A stretch of DNA of 64,000 nucleotides from Peribacillus sp. FSL E2-0218 (GCF_037992945.1 NZ_CP150304.1:1305501-1369500), one strand, 5' to 3'; positions 1-9,256 are shown, counted from the stretch's first letter. The notes: generated by a model not told the origin, from the sequence alone. Numbers and translations are program-made.

Positions 1-810
1 CCAGTCCTTATACTTTGATTCCTCTCCCTTCTCGAGTAAATCCTGGAAAGGTGGGAAGTAGTAGCCGCTATGGTTGAAAACGGCATCCAGCATGACGCGG
101 ATACCACGCTTGTGGCACTCCTGTATGAGTGTCTTCAATGTTTCCTCGGTTCCGAATTGAGGGTCGATTTTCCGGTAATCGATCGTATCGTACTTGTGAT
201 TGGAATGGGCCTCGAAGATTGGCGTGAAGTAGATCCCGTTAATGCCAAGCCCTTCCAAATAATCTAAATGTTCAATGATCCCTTCAAAGTCACCGCCAAA
301 AAAATTATCCACGGTCGGTTCTTCGCTCCCCCAAGGCTTTGCACCTTCTGGGTCGTTATCAGGGTTGCCGTTCGCAAATCGTTCTGGGAAAATTTGGTAC
401 CAAATTGTATCTTTTACCCATTCAGGAGCACCGAATATTTCATTTTGATGCAGATAGGGAATGGCGAAATAGCTTCCTGGGTCCCTTGGAACTTCTTTGA
501 AAAAACCCTTTTCCGTGTAGATGGCCATATCATCTCCTGAACGGATCTTGAAGCCATAGCGAATTCTTCGGTATGGGGGCAACACATACACATCCCAATA
601 ATCATAATGGGCATCGCGTCCGGATAGGCTCATCGCTTTCTCCTCATATAGCCATTGTCCTTTATCCGATATGTATGGATCCCCAAAAATCAATCCTACT
701 GAGGAGATATCTTGTCTTTTCGTACGCAGGCGGATATGTAGAGTTTCTTTGTCGATGGTATAGGCGAAATTGTCAGTAGGTCTATGGTGTATCGAAGAAA
801 ATTCCAACAA
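1..810 (-). CDS. nplT: Neopullulanase / cyclomaltodextrinase (GH13_20), 5' part only
   Basis: The first about 270 codons are visible; the gene continues beyond the left edge. The product hydrolyses cyclodextrins, pullulan and maltodextrins in the cytoplasm. The N-terminal about 125 residues look like the CBM34-type domain of this family (start reads LEFSSIHHRP). The GH13 barrel begins near residue 133 (DTIWYQIFPERFANG), and region I, DAVFNH, sits at about 241-246. Regions II-IV lie outside the window. Start: GGAGTG at 815-820 precedes two TTG codons, at 810 and 807; either could be used. No signal peptide is visible. It is divergent from the maltodextrin-binding protein gene. The assignment is firm, but the exact enzyme name within GH13_20 is not. 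Confidence 0.9.
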   Translation of the reverse strand, partial: MLEFSSIHHRPTDNFAYTIDKETLHIRLRTKRQDISSVGLIFGDPYISDKGQWLYEEKAMSLSGRDAHYDYWDVYVLPPYRRIRYGFKIRSGDDMAIYTEKGFFKEVPRDPGSYFAIPYLHQNEIFGAPEWVKDTIWYQIFPERFANGNPDNDPEGAKPWGSEEPTVDNFFGGDFEGIIEHLDYLEGLGINGIYFTPIFEAHSNHKYDTIDYRKIDPQFGTEETLKTLIQECHKRGIRVMLDAVFNHSGYYFPPFQDLLEKGEESKYKDW

Positions 811-1068
811 TGATCACTCCAATTCTATAAGTGTATTTGAGGAAGTGAATTGAAAAAGGGAACGCCAGGCTATGAATGTGGAAGAGTCAGTATAATTGGG
901 TACAGCCGGAACATGTATTTTTCAATATGGTTATATACCCGATAATAATTGAAAAAAGCGGGAATTAATTAAAAAATAACAAAAATTATTCATCTCGACA
1001 AGGAAATAAATACAAAGAGGAACATGTTGTAAAAATGAAAGCCGTTCATATAATGGTAACAACAGAGT

Positions 1069-1082
1069 TGGCATCGCTTTCA
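1069..1082. promoter_or_regulatory. Possible cre (CcpA) or LacI-type operator
   Basis: TGGCATCGCTTTCA keeps the central CG and the right half of the Bacillus cre consensus TGWAANCGNTNWCA, with two mismatches in the left half. It lies about 110 bp upstream of the binding-protein gene, in the divergent interval with neopullulanase, where carbon control is expected. Weak call. Confidence 0.25.
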
Positions 1083-1185
1083 TTCTTGGGGCTTCGTCCG
1101 ATTTATTGAACTGAAAAACAAGCACTGTAAACAATTCGGCGCTTTTGGACATGATAGAATAAACATTTTAAAAAGGAGAATGAAA

Positions 1186-2433
1186 TTGAAGAACCAGATA
1201 TTTCATTTGTTCATGTCCATATTTTTGATCATGATGGCAAGTGCTTGTGGTACTGATTCAGATAAGGAAAATAGAATCGTCAAGGATAATAAGAAAACTG
1301 TGGAAGAAGCCACCGAAGAAGCGAAACCGGAAAAAATGGTCATTTGGGAGGAAAAAGGTAAAGCTGATGCCCTAAAGCCAGTTATCGAAGGCTTTGAAAA
1401 AGAATATGGCATTAAAGTTGTACATGAAGAACTGGAAATTGCTGAAGAAATGCATGACCGCCTGCGCCGTGATGGCCCAATCGGAAACGGAAAAGCCCCG
1501 GATGTCGTAACATTTTCTCATCGGCAAGTCGGTCAGCTCGTGAAGGAAGGCCTGATTCAGGAAGTGAAGGTGGAGGATGAGGTAACGGATGCCTTCCATG
1601 AATCTTCGATCCGGGCTGAAATGTATCAAGATAAGGTATTTGGATTGCCGAAATCGGTAAACACCTCCGTATTGATTTACAATAAAAAAATACTGTCTAA
1701 AGCTCCCGAAACGATGAATGACTTATATAAAATCTCGAAGAAATTAAGAAAAGAGAACGCCTATGGTTTTCACGCCGAATGGAATGGATTTCATGATGCG
1801 TATGGCGTGATGGCTGGAATGGGAAGCTATGTATTCCACGATGAAAACGGAAAATTCAACCCTTCGGACATTGGTTTGAATGATAAGCATGCCATCAAAG
1901 CAGCTGCCTATATCCAAAAATGGTATAAAGCGAATTTGATCCCAAAAGGCGACGGGGCTGCGATCGAAAAGCTGTATAGTCAAGGGGAATTGGCTTCATT
2001 CCTTGGGGACGCAAACTCATTTTCCGGGAAAAAGGAAACAGGAATGGCGCCTTTGCCTGAATTGCCGAATGGCAAGCCGATGAAATCATTCCTGGAAGTC
2101 AAAGGCTGGCATGTAACGGCCTTCACGAAACATCCTTACTGGTCTACAAAATTGGTCGAGTATCTGACAAGTGACAAACAGGCAATCCAACGTTATGAAA
2201 CAACTGGTGATGTCCCGCCGAACAAATCGTTCAGTCATAATAAATTGATTAAAGAAAATGAAAGGGCACAAGCCTTAAGCATACAATTACAATACGCTGA
2301 ACCTGTGCCGAATATTCCGGAAATGAACAAAGTATGGAGACCGATGGATTCTGCCATGAATCGGATAACGATGGAAAAAGCTAAACCGAAAAGGACGTTG
2401 GATGAAGCGGTGAAGGCGATAAAAAAAGAATGA
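1186..2433 (+). CDS. mdxE: Maltodextrin-binding lipoprotein of an ABC importer (MalE/MdxE family)
   Basis: This extracytoplasmic solute-binding lipoprotein (family 1) would capture maltodextrins. A signal peptide with hydrophobic core FLIMMASAC ends at the lipid-modified cysteine; the lipobox is slightly atypical, with Ala rather than Leu at -3. The mature part has the usual family features: MVIWEEKGKADALKPVIEGF near the N terminus and an ADILA-like hinge region. Start: AAGGAG at 1173-1178 is only one base from the ATG at 1180, so the TTG at 1186, seven bases away, is preferred (415 aa). The MalF/MalG permease genes that normally follow are missing; the next gene is the amylase homologue. The sugar specificity is inferred from context. 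Confidence 0.85.
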   Translation: MKNQIFHLFMSIFLIMMASACGTDSDKENRIVKDNKKTVEEATEEAKPEKMVIWEEKGKADALKPVIEGFEKEYGIKVVHEELEIAEEMHDRLRRDGPIGNGKAPDVVTFSHRQVGQLVKEGLIQEVKVEDEVTDAFHESSIRAEMYQDKVFGLPKSVNTSVLIYNKKILSKAPETMNDLYKISKKLRKENAYGFHAEWNGFHDAYGVMAGMGSYVFHDENGKFNPSDIGLNDKHAIKAAAYIQKWYKANLIPKGDGAAIEKLYSQGELASFLGDANSFSGKKETGMAPLPELPNGKPMKSFLEVKGWHVTAFTKHPYWSTKLVEYLTSDKQAIQRYETTGDVPPNKSFSHNKLIKENERAQALSIQLQYAEPVPNIPEMNKVWRPMDSAMNRITMEKAKPKRTLDEAVKAIKKE

Positions 2434-2583
2434 TTTTCGCGTTCCCTGTTCGATTTCATTGCGTTCCTCCCCCATGCCCAATTTGTCCCTTAAGTGTAAA
2501 GTTTTTTATAATTTGGATTTGACGAGAAGTGGTCAAAAGGCTAATCTTAAAGGCGTAAAGAGATAGCTAGGAGGAGAGCGGAT

Positions 2584-4119
2584 ATGAGAAATGGAGTGTT
2601 ATCACTCGCTTTAATTCCGTTGCTTCTTTTTTACGCCATTCCAGTAGGAGCAGCTGAAAAAGAACAACGAACTTGGACGGATGAAATCGTATATTCATTA
2701 ATGGTGGACCGATTTTTCGATGGCAATACCAAAAATAATGGTGATGCGAATGTAAATGACCCTTCTGCGTTTAATGGCGGGGATTTTGAAGGTGTCACGA
2801 AGAAACTGAATTATTTAAAGGACATGGGTTATACCGCTATCATCCTTTCACCGATTTTTGCTAATGAAGATAAGGGCTATCATGGGGATTGGGTGACCGA
2901 TTTTTATAAAACGGATCAACACTATGGGACAATGAAAGAATTTAAAAAGCTCGTGAATGAGGCCCATGATCTTGACATGAAAGTGATTCTTGATTTTCAG
3001 GCCAATAATGTGGGACCTCATTCATCTTGGCTGAATGAGGAAGATAAACAAGGATGGTTCCATGATAAAAAAGAAATCTCCAATGACGGCGACCAAAAGC
3101 TAATGGAAACAGGCTGGCACGACGGTCTTCCCGATTTGAATCAAGACAATGAGGCAACAAGGGAATATCTACTTGATGCTGCAAAATGGTGGATAACGGA
3201 AACTGATATTGATGGGTACCGTTTAAATAAAGTCCAATACGTGGGAAAAGATTTTTGGAAGGAATTTGTGGATGCAGTCAAATCTGAAAAATCAAATTTC
3301 TATACAATCGGCGATGTAAATGGTGATGCCGATACGATTTCAAGCTACAAGGAAACGGGAATGGATGCCTTTATGGCCTATCCGCAAAATGGTGCATTAA
3401 GGGAAGCGTTTTCCGCTCCCGACAAAGAATTGAAGCCGGTTTTTAATGCATTCGAGGACAGTGAAGCGAAGTTCGGCGGTAAGGCCCCCCAAGCATTGTT
3501 CATGGATACCCAGAGTATGCCGCGTTTTACCAAGGATGCAGCCGATCATAATGAAAATCCGGGTTCCAGATGGAAAATGGCGTTGTCCTATCTTTATACG
3601 ATGCCGGGAGTGCCAATCGTATTTTATGGCTCCGAAATTGCTTTGAATGGCAATTTGGCTCCAGACAATCATAAATTGATGAATTTTAAGACAGAACAGG
3701 AGCTGGTGGAATACATTACGAAGCTTTCTGATCTTAGAGACATGCACCCTGCTTTGACAAAGGGGGATATGGAAATTTTATATGAACAGGGGGGAGCCTC
3801 GGTATTCAAACGTGTACATGGCAAGGAGACGATGGTTGTCGTCATGAACAATACGTCTGGGACCCAAACGATAAAGCTTTCCGATAAGCAACTTGAAAAG
3901 AACAAAGAGTTGAGAGGCATGCTGAATGGCGATCTGGTGCGCAGTAAGGGCAACAGTTACACGATTGTAATCGACAGGGAGACGTCAGAGGTCTACACAC
4001 TGTCACCTAAGTCCATCATCAATATTCCTTACCTGATCGTTATAGGATTGGTTCTTGTCATTTTTGCTATATTCATTGCTTTGGTCATTAAACGGTCAAA
4101 AAGGAACCAACCAAAATAA
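2584..4119 (+). CDS. Membrane-anchored GH13 alpha-amylase homologue lacking catalytic residues
   Basis: This 511-aa protein has a signal peptide (1-24), a GH13 (beta/alpha)8 domain (about 30-400), a C-terminal beta domain, a transmembrane helix (about 481-502) and a short basic tail, so it should sit outside the membrane. The fold is intact (VDRFFDG, GYHGDWVTDFYKTDQHYGT, PGVPIVFYGSEIAL). The conserved GH13 motifs are altered at every key position: region I has Asn142 in place of His (DFQANN). Region II reads GYRLN, so nucleophile Asp is Asn215. Region III reads IGDVN, so acid/base Glu is Asp244. Region IV reads FMDTQ, so His and Asp are Thr309 and Gln310. These were checked against the DNA. 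The frame is open with a strong RBS (AGGAGGAG), so this is not a decayed gene. A binding or scaffold role is inferred. Confidence 0.85.
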   Translation: MRNGVLSLALIPLLLFYAIPVGAAEKEQRTWTDEIVYSLMVDRFFDGNTKNNGDANVNDPSAFNGGDFEGVTKKLNYLKDMGYTAIILSPIFANEDKGYHGDWVTDFYKTDQHYGTMKEFKKLVNEAHDLDMKVILDFQANNVGPHSSWLNEEDKQGWFHDKKEISNDGDQKLMETGWHDGLPDLNQDNEATREYLLDAAKWWITETDIDGYRLNKVQYVGKDFWKEFVDAVKSEKSNFYTIGDVNGDADTISSYKETGMDAFMAYPQNGALREAFSAPDKELKPVFNAFEDSEAKFGGKAPQALFMDTQSMPRFTKDAADHNENPGSRWKMALSYLYTMPGVPIVFYGSEIALNGNLAPDNHKLMNFKTEQELVEYITKLSDLRDMHPALTKGDMEILYEQGGASVFKRVHGKETMVVVMNNTSGTQTIKLSDKQLEKNKELRGMLNGDLVRSKGNSYTIVIDRETSEVYTLSPKSIINIPYLIVIGLVLVIFAIFIALVIKRSKRNQPK

Positions 4120-4189
4120 TCACCTCTTGTAGCTGTCTGAAAACTATCGTCCCTAAGGCTTTGTGAAAACAGGATCGGGGGGATTCATC

Positions 4190-5839
4190 ATGATCAAGAC
4201 TTGGTGGAAAGAAGCCGTTTGTTATCAAATTTATCCACGCAGCTTCATGGATAGTAATGGTGATGGAGTGGGAGATTTAAAAGGAGTGATTTCCAAACTC
4301 GATTACCTCCAGGATTTAGGGATCGACGTCATTTGGATATGTCCATTTTATAAATCTCCCAATGCTGATAATGGCTATGACATTAGTGATTATCAAGCAG
4401 TTTCGGAAGAGTTCGGATCAATCGATGATATCGAGCTACTATTGAAAGATGTTCACCAGCGCGGCATGAAGGTGATCCTCGATCTTGTGTTGAACCATAC
4501 GAGTGATGAGCATCCTTGGTTCATTGAGTCACGGTCGTCCAGAGATAATCCGAAACGCGATTGGTATATATGGAGGGATGGTCATGACGGCCGCGAGCCG
4601 AATAATTGGGAAAGTATTTTTTCAGGAAGTGCCTGGAAATTCGATGAAGGTACCCATCAATACTATTTACATCTTTTTGCCGAAAAGCAGCCAGACTTAA
4701 ATTGGAAAAATGCTGATGTGCGGAAAGCCCTGTATAAAATGGTCAATTGGTGGCTTGATAAGGGGATTGACGGCTTCCGGATTGATGCGATCACGCACAT
4801 TCATAAGCGGGAGGGCCTGCCGGATATGGCAAACCCTTATTGGCATCAGTATGTACCTGCGTTTGAAATGCACACGAACCAGGATGGGATCCTCGATTAC
4901 CTGCTAGAGCTTAAAGAGGAAACTTTCTCCCAATATGATATCATGACGGTCGGGGAAGCCAATGGCGTCAGGATCGAGCAGGCTGAAGAGTGGGTCGGGG
5001 AAGCGAATGGGAAGTTCAATATGATCTTTCAATTCGAACACCTTGGACTTTGGAATCGAGGTCAAAATCAGCATGTGGATGTAATCGGGCTTAAACGCGC
5101 CATGACCAAATGGCAAAAGGGCCTAAAGGATAAAGGCTGGAATGCCTTGTTTTTTGAAAACCATGATCAACCGAGAAGTGTATCGACATGGGGAAATGAT
5201 CATCAATATTGGCTGGAGAGCGCAAAAATGATTGGGGCTCTATACTTTTTCATGCAAGGGACCCCTTTCATTTATCAAGGTCAGGAAATAGGCATGACGA
5301 ATGTCCGATTTGACTCGATAGATGATTATGATGATGTCGGAATGAAAAACTTCTATCGCATTGAGACCTCCAAAGGCCGCCCGCATGACGAAATCATGCA
5401 CATCATATGGCATAGCGGCCGTGATAATTCAAGGACCCCGATGCAATGGAGTGAACAAGATAATGGCGGATTCACTAATGGGACGCCGTGGATGAGGGTC
5501 AATTCCAATTATCGGGCGATTAATGTCGAACGGCAGAAGGAAGACCCTTCATCGATTTACCATTTTTATAAAAAGATGATTCAGCTAAGAAAAAAACATG
5601 AGGTCCTAGTTTACGGAGAATACGAATTATTATGGGAAGATCACCCGGACCTTTATATTTATACAAGAAGTATGAATGGTGATTCAGTCAAGGTAGTATG
5701 TAATTTCAGCATGAATCACCATCAGATCGATCTTTCCCATTGGGGGGAAATGGAGCTATTGCTTGCTAACTATGATGATTGTCCGGAAGGTTCCATTATT
5801 GGTTTACGGCCATATGAAACAAGGATTTATCGTTATTGA
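4190..5839 (+). CDS. malL: Alpha-glucosidase (GH13_31), probably exo-alpha-1,4
   Basis: This 549-aa cytoplasmic glucosidase releases glucose from imported malto-oligosaccharides. The catalytic set is complete: Asp199 (DGFRIDA), Glu256 (TVGEANG) and His325-Asp326 (FENHDQPR), so it is active in contrast to the preceding homologue. The residue after the nucleophile is Ala200. In characterised Bacillus enzymes Ala here goes with alpha-1,4 specificity and Val with oligo-1,6-glucosidase, and the overall sequence resembles the Geobacillus exo-alpha-1,4-glucosidase from memory. Start: ATG at 4190 after GGGGGGA; an upstream in-frame GTG at 4163 lacks an RBS. It lies 70 bp after the amylase homologue, likely in the same operon. 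Confidence 0.92.
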   Translation: MIKTWWKEAVCYQIYPRSFMDSNGDGVGDLKGVISKLDYLQDLGIDVIWICPFYKSPNADNGYDISDYQAVSEEFGSIDDIELLLKDVHQRGMKVILDLVLNHTSDEHPWFIESRSSRDNPKRDWYIWRDGHDGREPNNWESIFSGSAWKFDEGTHQYYLHLFAEKQPDLNWKNADVRKALYKMVNWWLDKGIDGFRIDAITHIHKREGLPDMANPYWHQYVPAFEMHTNQDGILDYLLELKEETFSQYDIMTVGEANGVRIEQAEEWVGEANGKFNMIFQFEHLGLWNRGQNQHVDVIGLKRAMTKWQKGLKDKGWNALFFENHDQPRSVSTWGNDHQYWLESAKMIGALYFFMQGTPFIYQGQEIGMTNVRFDSIDDYDDVGMKNFYRIETSKGRPHDEIMHIIWHSGRDNSRTPMQWSEQDNGGFTNGTPWMRVNSNYRAINVERQKEDPSSIYHFYKKMIQLRKKHEVLVYGEYELLWEDHPDLYIYTRSMNGDSVKVVCNFSMNHHQIDLSHWGEMELLLANYDDCPEGSIIGLRPYETRIYRY

Positions 5840-5930
5840 ACCAAATGGAAAATCATTGAATGTGACTCTATATCCACATATGGTTAGTCGTCTGACCTTT
5901 CCTTCCCCCAATGCCCTTACATTTTTTTTA

Positions 5931-5960
5931 GAAGCTGATCCGAAAATCAGCTTCTTTTTA
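5931..5960 (+). terminator. Rho-independent terminator after malL
   Basis: Nine-bp stem GAAGCTGAT / ATCAGCTTC with a six-base loop, followed by TTTTTA. It ends the maltodextrin transcript before the regulator gene. Confidence 0.9.
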
Positions 5961-6157
5961 TTTGAAAAAGATAAAAAGAGTAATAGTTAGTATTTTCTGA
6001 AAAAAAGCAAATGGCCATAAAAAAAGTATGGATATAACTGTTGGACTGAGTGTATTATGAATACATACAAATGTATAAATATAAATAATTTCAAGAAGTA
6101 TTCATGGGCATTTATAAATGAAGTCAATTAAGGCTAAAGAGGGGAGAGGGGAACGAC

Positions 6158-7204
6158 ATGGCAATCACGATAAAAGATGTGGCACAGTTAGCGAAAGTTG
6201 CACCTTCAACGGTATCCAGGGTGATCGCAAATAATCCTCGGATAAGTGAAAAAACGAAAGTGCGTGTGCGAAAGGCAATGAAAAAACTAGGCTATCACCC
6301 AAACTTCATTGCACGCAGCCTTGCTAATCAGACAACGAGGATCATTGGCTTGGTACTGCCAAGCTCATCAATAGAATTTTATCAAAATCCTTTTTTTCCG
6401 ACGATATTGCAAGGCCTTAGTGAGGGAGCTCAGGAAAACCACTATTCACTTTTGCTTAGTACGGGGAAAACAGAAGACGAAATCTACAATGGAGTCGTAA
6501 ATATGGTGCAGGGCGGGATGGTTGATGGAATCATCTTGATGTATTCAAGGTTGAATGACCATATTCTGACCTATTTGAGAGAAAGGGGATTTCCCTTCGT
6601 CATCATCGGGAAACCTTACGATTTCATCGAGGAGCTAACGTATGTAGATAATGATAATGTCCTCGCTGCAGAACAGGCAACAGATTACCTCATTCAGCTC
6701 GGACATGAAAGAATCGGCTTCATTGGAGGAGATGCAACCCTTGTGATGACACTCGATCGTTTGTCAGGGTTTGAACGAGCGCTGAAAAGGGCTGGCATCG
6801 TTCCGAGGAATGAATATACCTTACATGAAGACTTCTTGCATGAAGGTGGACAGGCAGCGGCGAAAAGGCTGCTTTCCATTGACGAGCCTCCAACAGCCTT
6901 GGTGGTCAGTGATGACCTTATGGCACTAGGCGTCGTGCAGTCACTTCGGGAGATGGGGATTCGCACGCCGGAAGAAATGTCCATCGTCAGTTTCAATAAT
7001 GTGCTTTTCTCGGAATTATCTTTACCTGCCCTGACCTCAGTGGATATTAATATTTTCGATTTAGGCTATCAGGCGGCCAAGGGCATCATTCAGATGCTGC
7101 AAACTGGAGATGCTCCTGCTGGTGCCATCATTCCACATCATTTCGTGGAAAGGCACTCTTGCAGATCACTCAAGCAGGGTGCGATGGTGGCCATGAACTA
7201 TTAA
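6158..7204 (+). CDS. malR: LacI/GalR-family transcriptional regulator, probable MalR
   Basis: This 348-aa repressor has an N-terminal LacI helix-turn-helix (residues 4-24, IKDVAQLAKVAPSTVSRVIA), a hinge helix region with PNFIARSLANQ, and a periplasmic-binding-protein-like effector domain (about 60-340). It follows the maltodextrin genes and most likely senses a maltose-derived ligand to control them. The RBS AGGGGAGAGGGG precedes the ATG. A terminator separates it from malL, so it has its own transcription. The ligand and operator are inferred from position only. Confidence 0.85.
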   Translation: MAITIKDVAQLAKVAPSTVSRVIANNPRISEKTKVRVRKAMKKLGYHPNFIARSLANQTTRIIGLVLPSSSIEFYQNPFFPTILQGLSEGAQENHYSLLLSTGKTEDEIYNGVVNMVQGGMVDGIILMYSRLNDHILTYLRERGFPFVIIGKPYDFIEELTYVDNDNVLAAEQATDYLIQLGHERIGFIGGDATLVMTLDRLSGFERALKRAGIVPRNEYTLHEDFLHEGGQAAAKRLLSIDEPPTALVVSDDLMALGVVQSLREMGIRTPEEMSIVSFNNVLFSELSLPALTSVDINIFDLGYQAAKGIIQMLQTGDAPAGAIIPHHFVERHSCRSLKQGAMVAMNY

Positions 7205-7213
7205 ACGAAAGGG

Positions 7214-7242
7214 AGGGCATTGCTCATAAGCAATGCCCTTTT
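7214..7242. terminator. Bidirectional terminator between malR and the MBL hydrolase
   Basis: Perfect 11-bp stem AGGGCATTGCT / AGCAATGCCCT with loop CATA. It has a T-run on the plus side and lies between convergent genes. Confidence 0.85.
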
Positions 7243-7243
7243 G

Positions 7244-8032
7244 CTAGAATTGGACACTGAAGCCCTTGAACGTATGGATGCCTGTACCATGTCTGGCCAA
7301 ATCATTGTCTTTGAGGTATTTGGCGGCTGCCAACACTTCCTCCAGAATGGACGATTCCAGTCCCAGCTGGTTATGACTGCCGTATATTTTCGAAACTTTG
7401 CGGATTTTGGCGATTCTTTCAAATGAATTCACAAGGTCTATAGGATTTGTGGATGGATAAAATGCGTAAATGGGAGTATCCGAATAAAGCAAATCACCTG
7501 TAAACAAATACTCTCTATCATGATCCAATATGGAGATGTGGCCCGGTGAATGTCCAGGGGTGTGATAGATGCTTAAACTCCGATTCCCGAGGTCGACCGT
7601 ATCCCCATCTGCAAGGAGTCCGTCAGGGGTTCCTACATATGGTCTATATGTTGCAGGGTCGAATGATTCAGGCAAAGGTTTTGTAATATCCCTGGCCATG
7701 TCTTTCCTTATTTGGTTCAAAGACAAGCCCTTGATGCCATTAATGAGCCAATCGGCATCCGCCCCATGAACATAAATCATATCGAATTCCCCATGTCCCC
7801 CGATATGATCCGCATGCACGTGTGTGGTCAAGACGATGATCGGGAGGTCCGTTAGTTGGTTCGTGATCCGCTTGATCGAATCGATGCCAAGCCCGGTATC
7901 AATCAACGCAGCCCTGTTCTTGCCAATTAGTAAAAAAGAATGCACTTTCTCCCAATGACCATATTCACTTATCGCAAACGTCATTGCGTCCAATTCCTGA
8001 ACGGTGAACCAAGGGTCGGCAATCTTGTTCAA
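7244..8032 (-). CDS. Metallo-beta-lactamase-fold hydrolase
   Basis: This 262-aa protein has the MBL metal-binding motif HVHADH at residues 71-76 (H71, H73, D75, H76), a further His in YHTPGHSPGH, and Asp in FTGDLLYSD, so it can hold a dinuclear Zn or Fe site. No signal peptide is visible. The family includes glyoxalase II-like thioesterases, lactonases and RNA-processing enzymes; nothing here tells the substrate. The start is TTG at 8032 with AAAGGA upstream. It stands alone, convergent with malR. Confidence 0.85.
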   Translation of the reverse strand: MNKIADPWFTVQELDAMTFAISEYGHWEKVHSFLLIGKNRAALIDTGLGIDSIKRITNQLTDLPIIVLTTHVHADHIGGHGEFDMIYVHGADADWLINGIKGLSLNQIRKDMARDITKPLPESFDPATYRPYVGTPDGLLADGDTVDLGNRSLSIYHTPGHSPGHISILDHDREYLFTGDLLYSDTPIYAFYPSTNPIDLVNSFERIAKIRKVSKIYGSHNQLGLESSILEEVLAAAKYLKDNDLARHGTGIHTFKGFSVQF

Positions 8033-8151
8033 ATCATATCATTCCTTTCCATCTTATACGGTCTTATACGGTGCGGACCGGCAATATCCTGCATGAAAAA
8101 GGAAAAACAGCGGATTTCAAAAGAAACCCACTGCAGCTGTAGTTCATGATT

Positions 8152-9021
8152 TTACCCGTTTACAACATTTCCGCCGTTTACATGAATGACTTGTCCGCTG
8201 ACATAGGAAGAATCATCGCTGGCCAAATAGACATAGGCTGGTGCTAATTCCTCTGGCTGTCCAGCGCGGCCCATTGGTGTATCCTGGCCGAATTTGGCAA
8301 CATCCTCTTCACCGAATGAAGCAGGGATCAGTGGCGTCCAGATTGGACCCGGTGCAACACCGTTCACTCTGATGCCATCTTTTAAAATGGAGTTGGAAAG
8401 AGCCCTCGTAAAGGCTAAAATGGCACCTTTTGTAGAAGAGTAATCGATTAATTTCGGATTGCCCTGATAGGCGGTGATAGAGGTTGTATTAATGATGCTG
8501 CTGCCTTTTTTTAGATGCTTTAAAGCAGCCTTTGTTAAGTGGAACATCGAAAAGATATTGGTGCGGAACGTTTTTTCCAATTGTTCAGCGGAAATATCAA
8601 GGATACTTGTTTGTACATGCTGCTCACCGGCATTGTTCACCAGAATATCCAAACCGCCGAATTCATCCACCGTTTTTTTGACGACATCCTGGCAGAAGGC
8701 TTCATTACCAATATCTCCGGAAATGAGTAAGCATTTTTGCCCTTCTTTTTCAATCAATTCTTTTGTCTGCTTGGCATCCTCATGTTCATCCAAGTACGCG
8801 ACTGTGACATTTGCTCCTTCTTTTGCATAATAGATGGCCACTGATTTGCCGATACCGCTGTCTCCTCCCGTGATGATAGCGGTTTTCCCTTTCAATTTTC
8901 CGCTGCCTTTATAAGAGGATTTAACCGATTCTGGGTTCGGTTCCATTTTTGTTTCCAAGCCAGGTTGGTGTTGCTGATGCTGAGGGGGAAATCCTTGTTT
9001 GCTTTCGTTTTGATTAGTCAA
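8152..9021 (-). CDS. SDR-family oxidoreductase, general stress protein 39 type
   Basis: This 289-aa short-chain dehydrogenase has a polar Gln/Pro-rich N-terminal extension (1-40), then the Rossmann motif TGGDSGIG, NNAG, and the catalytic pair in YSSTK (Tyr-x3-Lys). It ends HVNGGNVVNG, typical of the YdaD/YhdF/GspA-39 group, which in B. subtilis are sigma-B stress proteins. The start is TTG at 9021 with GGAGG about ten bases upstream. A sigma-B-like promoter is visible at 9061-9086. The substrate is unknown. Confidence 0.88.
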   Translation of the reverse strand: MTNQNESKQGFPPQHQQHQPGLETKMEPNPESVKSSYKGSGKLKGKTAIITGGDSGIGKSVAIYYAKEGANVTVAYLDEHEDAKQTKELIEKEGQKCLLISGDIGNEAFCQDVVKKTVDEFGGLDILVNNAGEQHVQTSILDISAEQLEKTFRTNIFSMFHLTKAALKHLKKGSSIINTTSITAYQGNPKLIDYSSTKGAILAFTRALSNSILKDGIRVNGVAPGPIWTPLIPASFGEEDVAKFGQDTPMGRAGQPEELAPAYVYLASDDSSYVSGQVIHVNGGNVVNG

Positions 9022-9060
9022 AGTTAAAACGCCTCCTGATTAATGATCTACACCATTTCT

Positions 9061-9086
9061 ATTCCTTGTTCTTGGAAAAAGAAAAC
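9061..9086 (-). promoter_or_regulatory. Possible sigma-B promoter of the stress SDR gene
   Basis: On the minus strand GTTTTC, 14 bases, AGGAAT resembles the sigma-B consensus GTTTAA-N12-14-GGGWAW, about 40 bp before the start codon. It fits the family's known stress control but has mismatches in both boxes. Confidence 0.4.
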
Positions 9087-9219
9087 ATGGCAAAACATTC
9101 CATAATAAATTGCCGTAAATTTTTCTTGAAAGTTCAAGAATGCAACATCCTTAGTCTTACCATGTTCAATGAAGCAAATTCATTCAAAGTGAGAAGGTAA
9201 AGCCCTGTATGAGAGGCCA

Positions 9220-9252
9220 AAAAAAGACCCACCCCGACGGGTAAGGTCTATC
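9220..9252 (-). terminator. Terminator after the YajQ-family gene
   Basis: On the minus strand a GC-rich hairpin (AGACC...GGTCT arms around ACCCGTCGGGGT) runs into seven Ts. Confidence 0.8.
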
Positions 9253-9256
9253 TTAA

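Noticed and set aside
1036..1049. TGAAAGCCGTTCAT as a cre site
   Set aside because: The central CG is out of register with the cre consensus.
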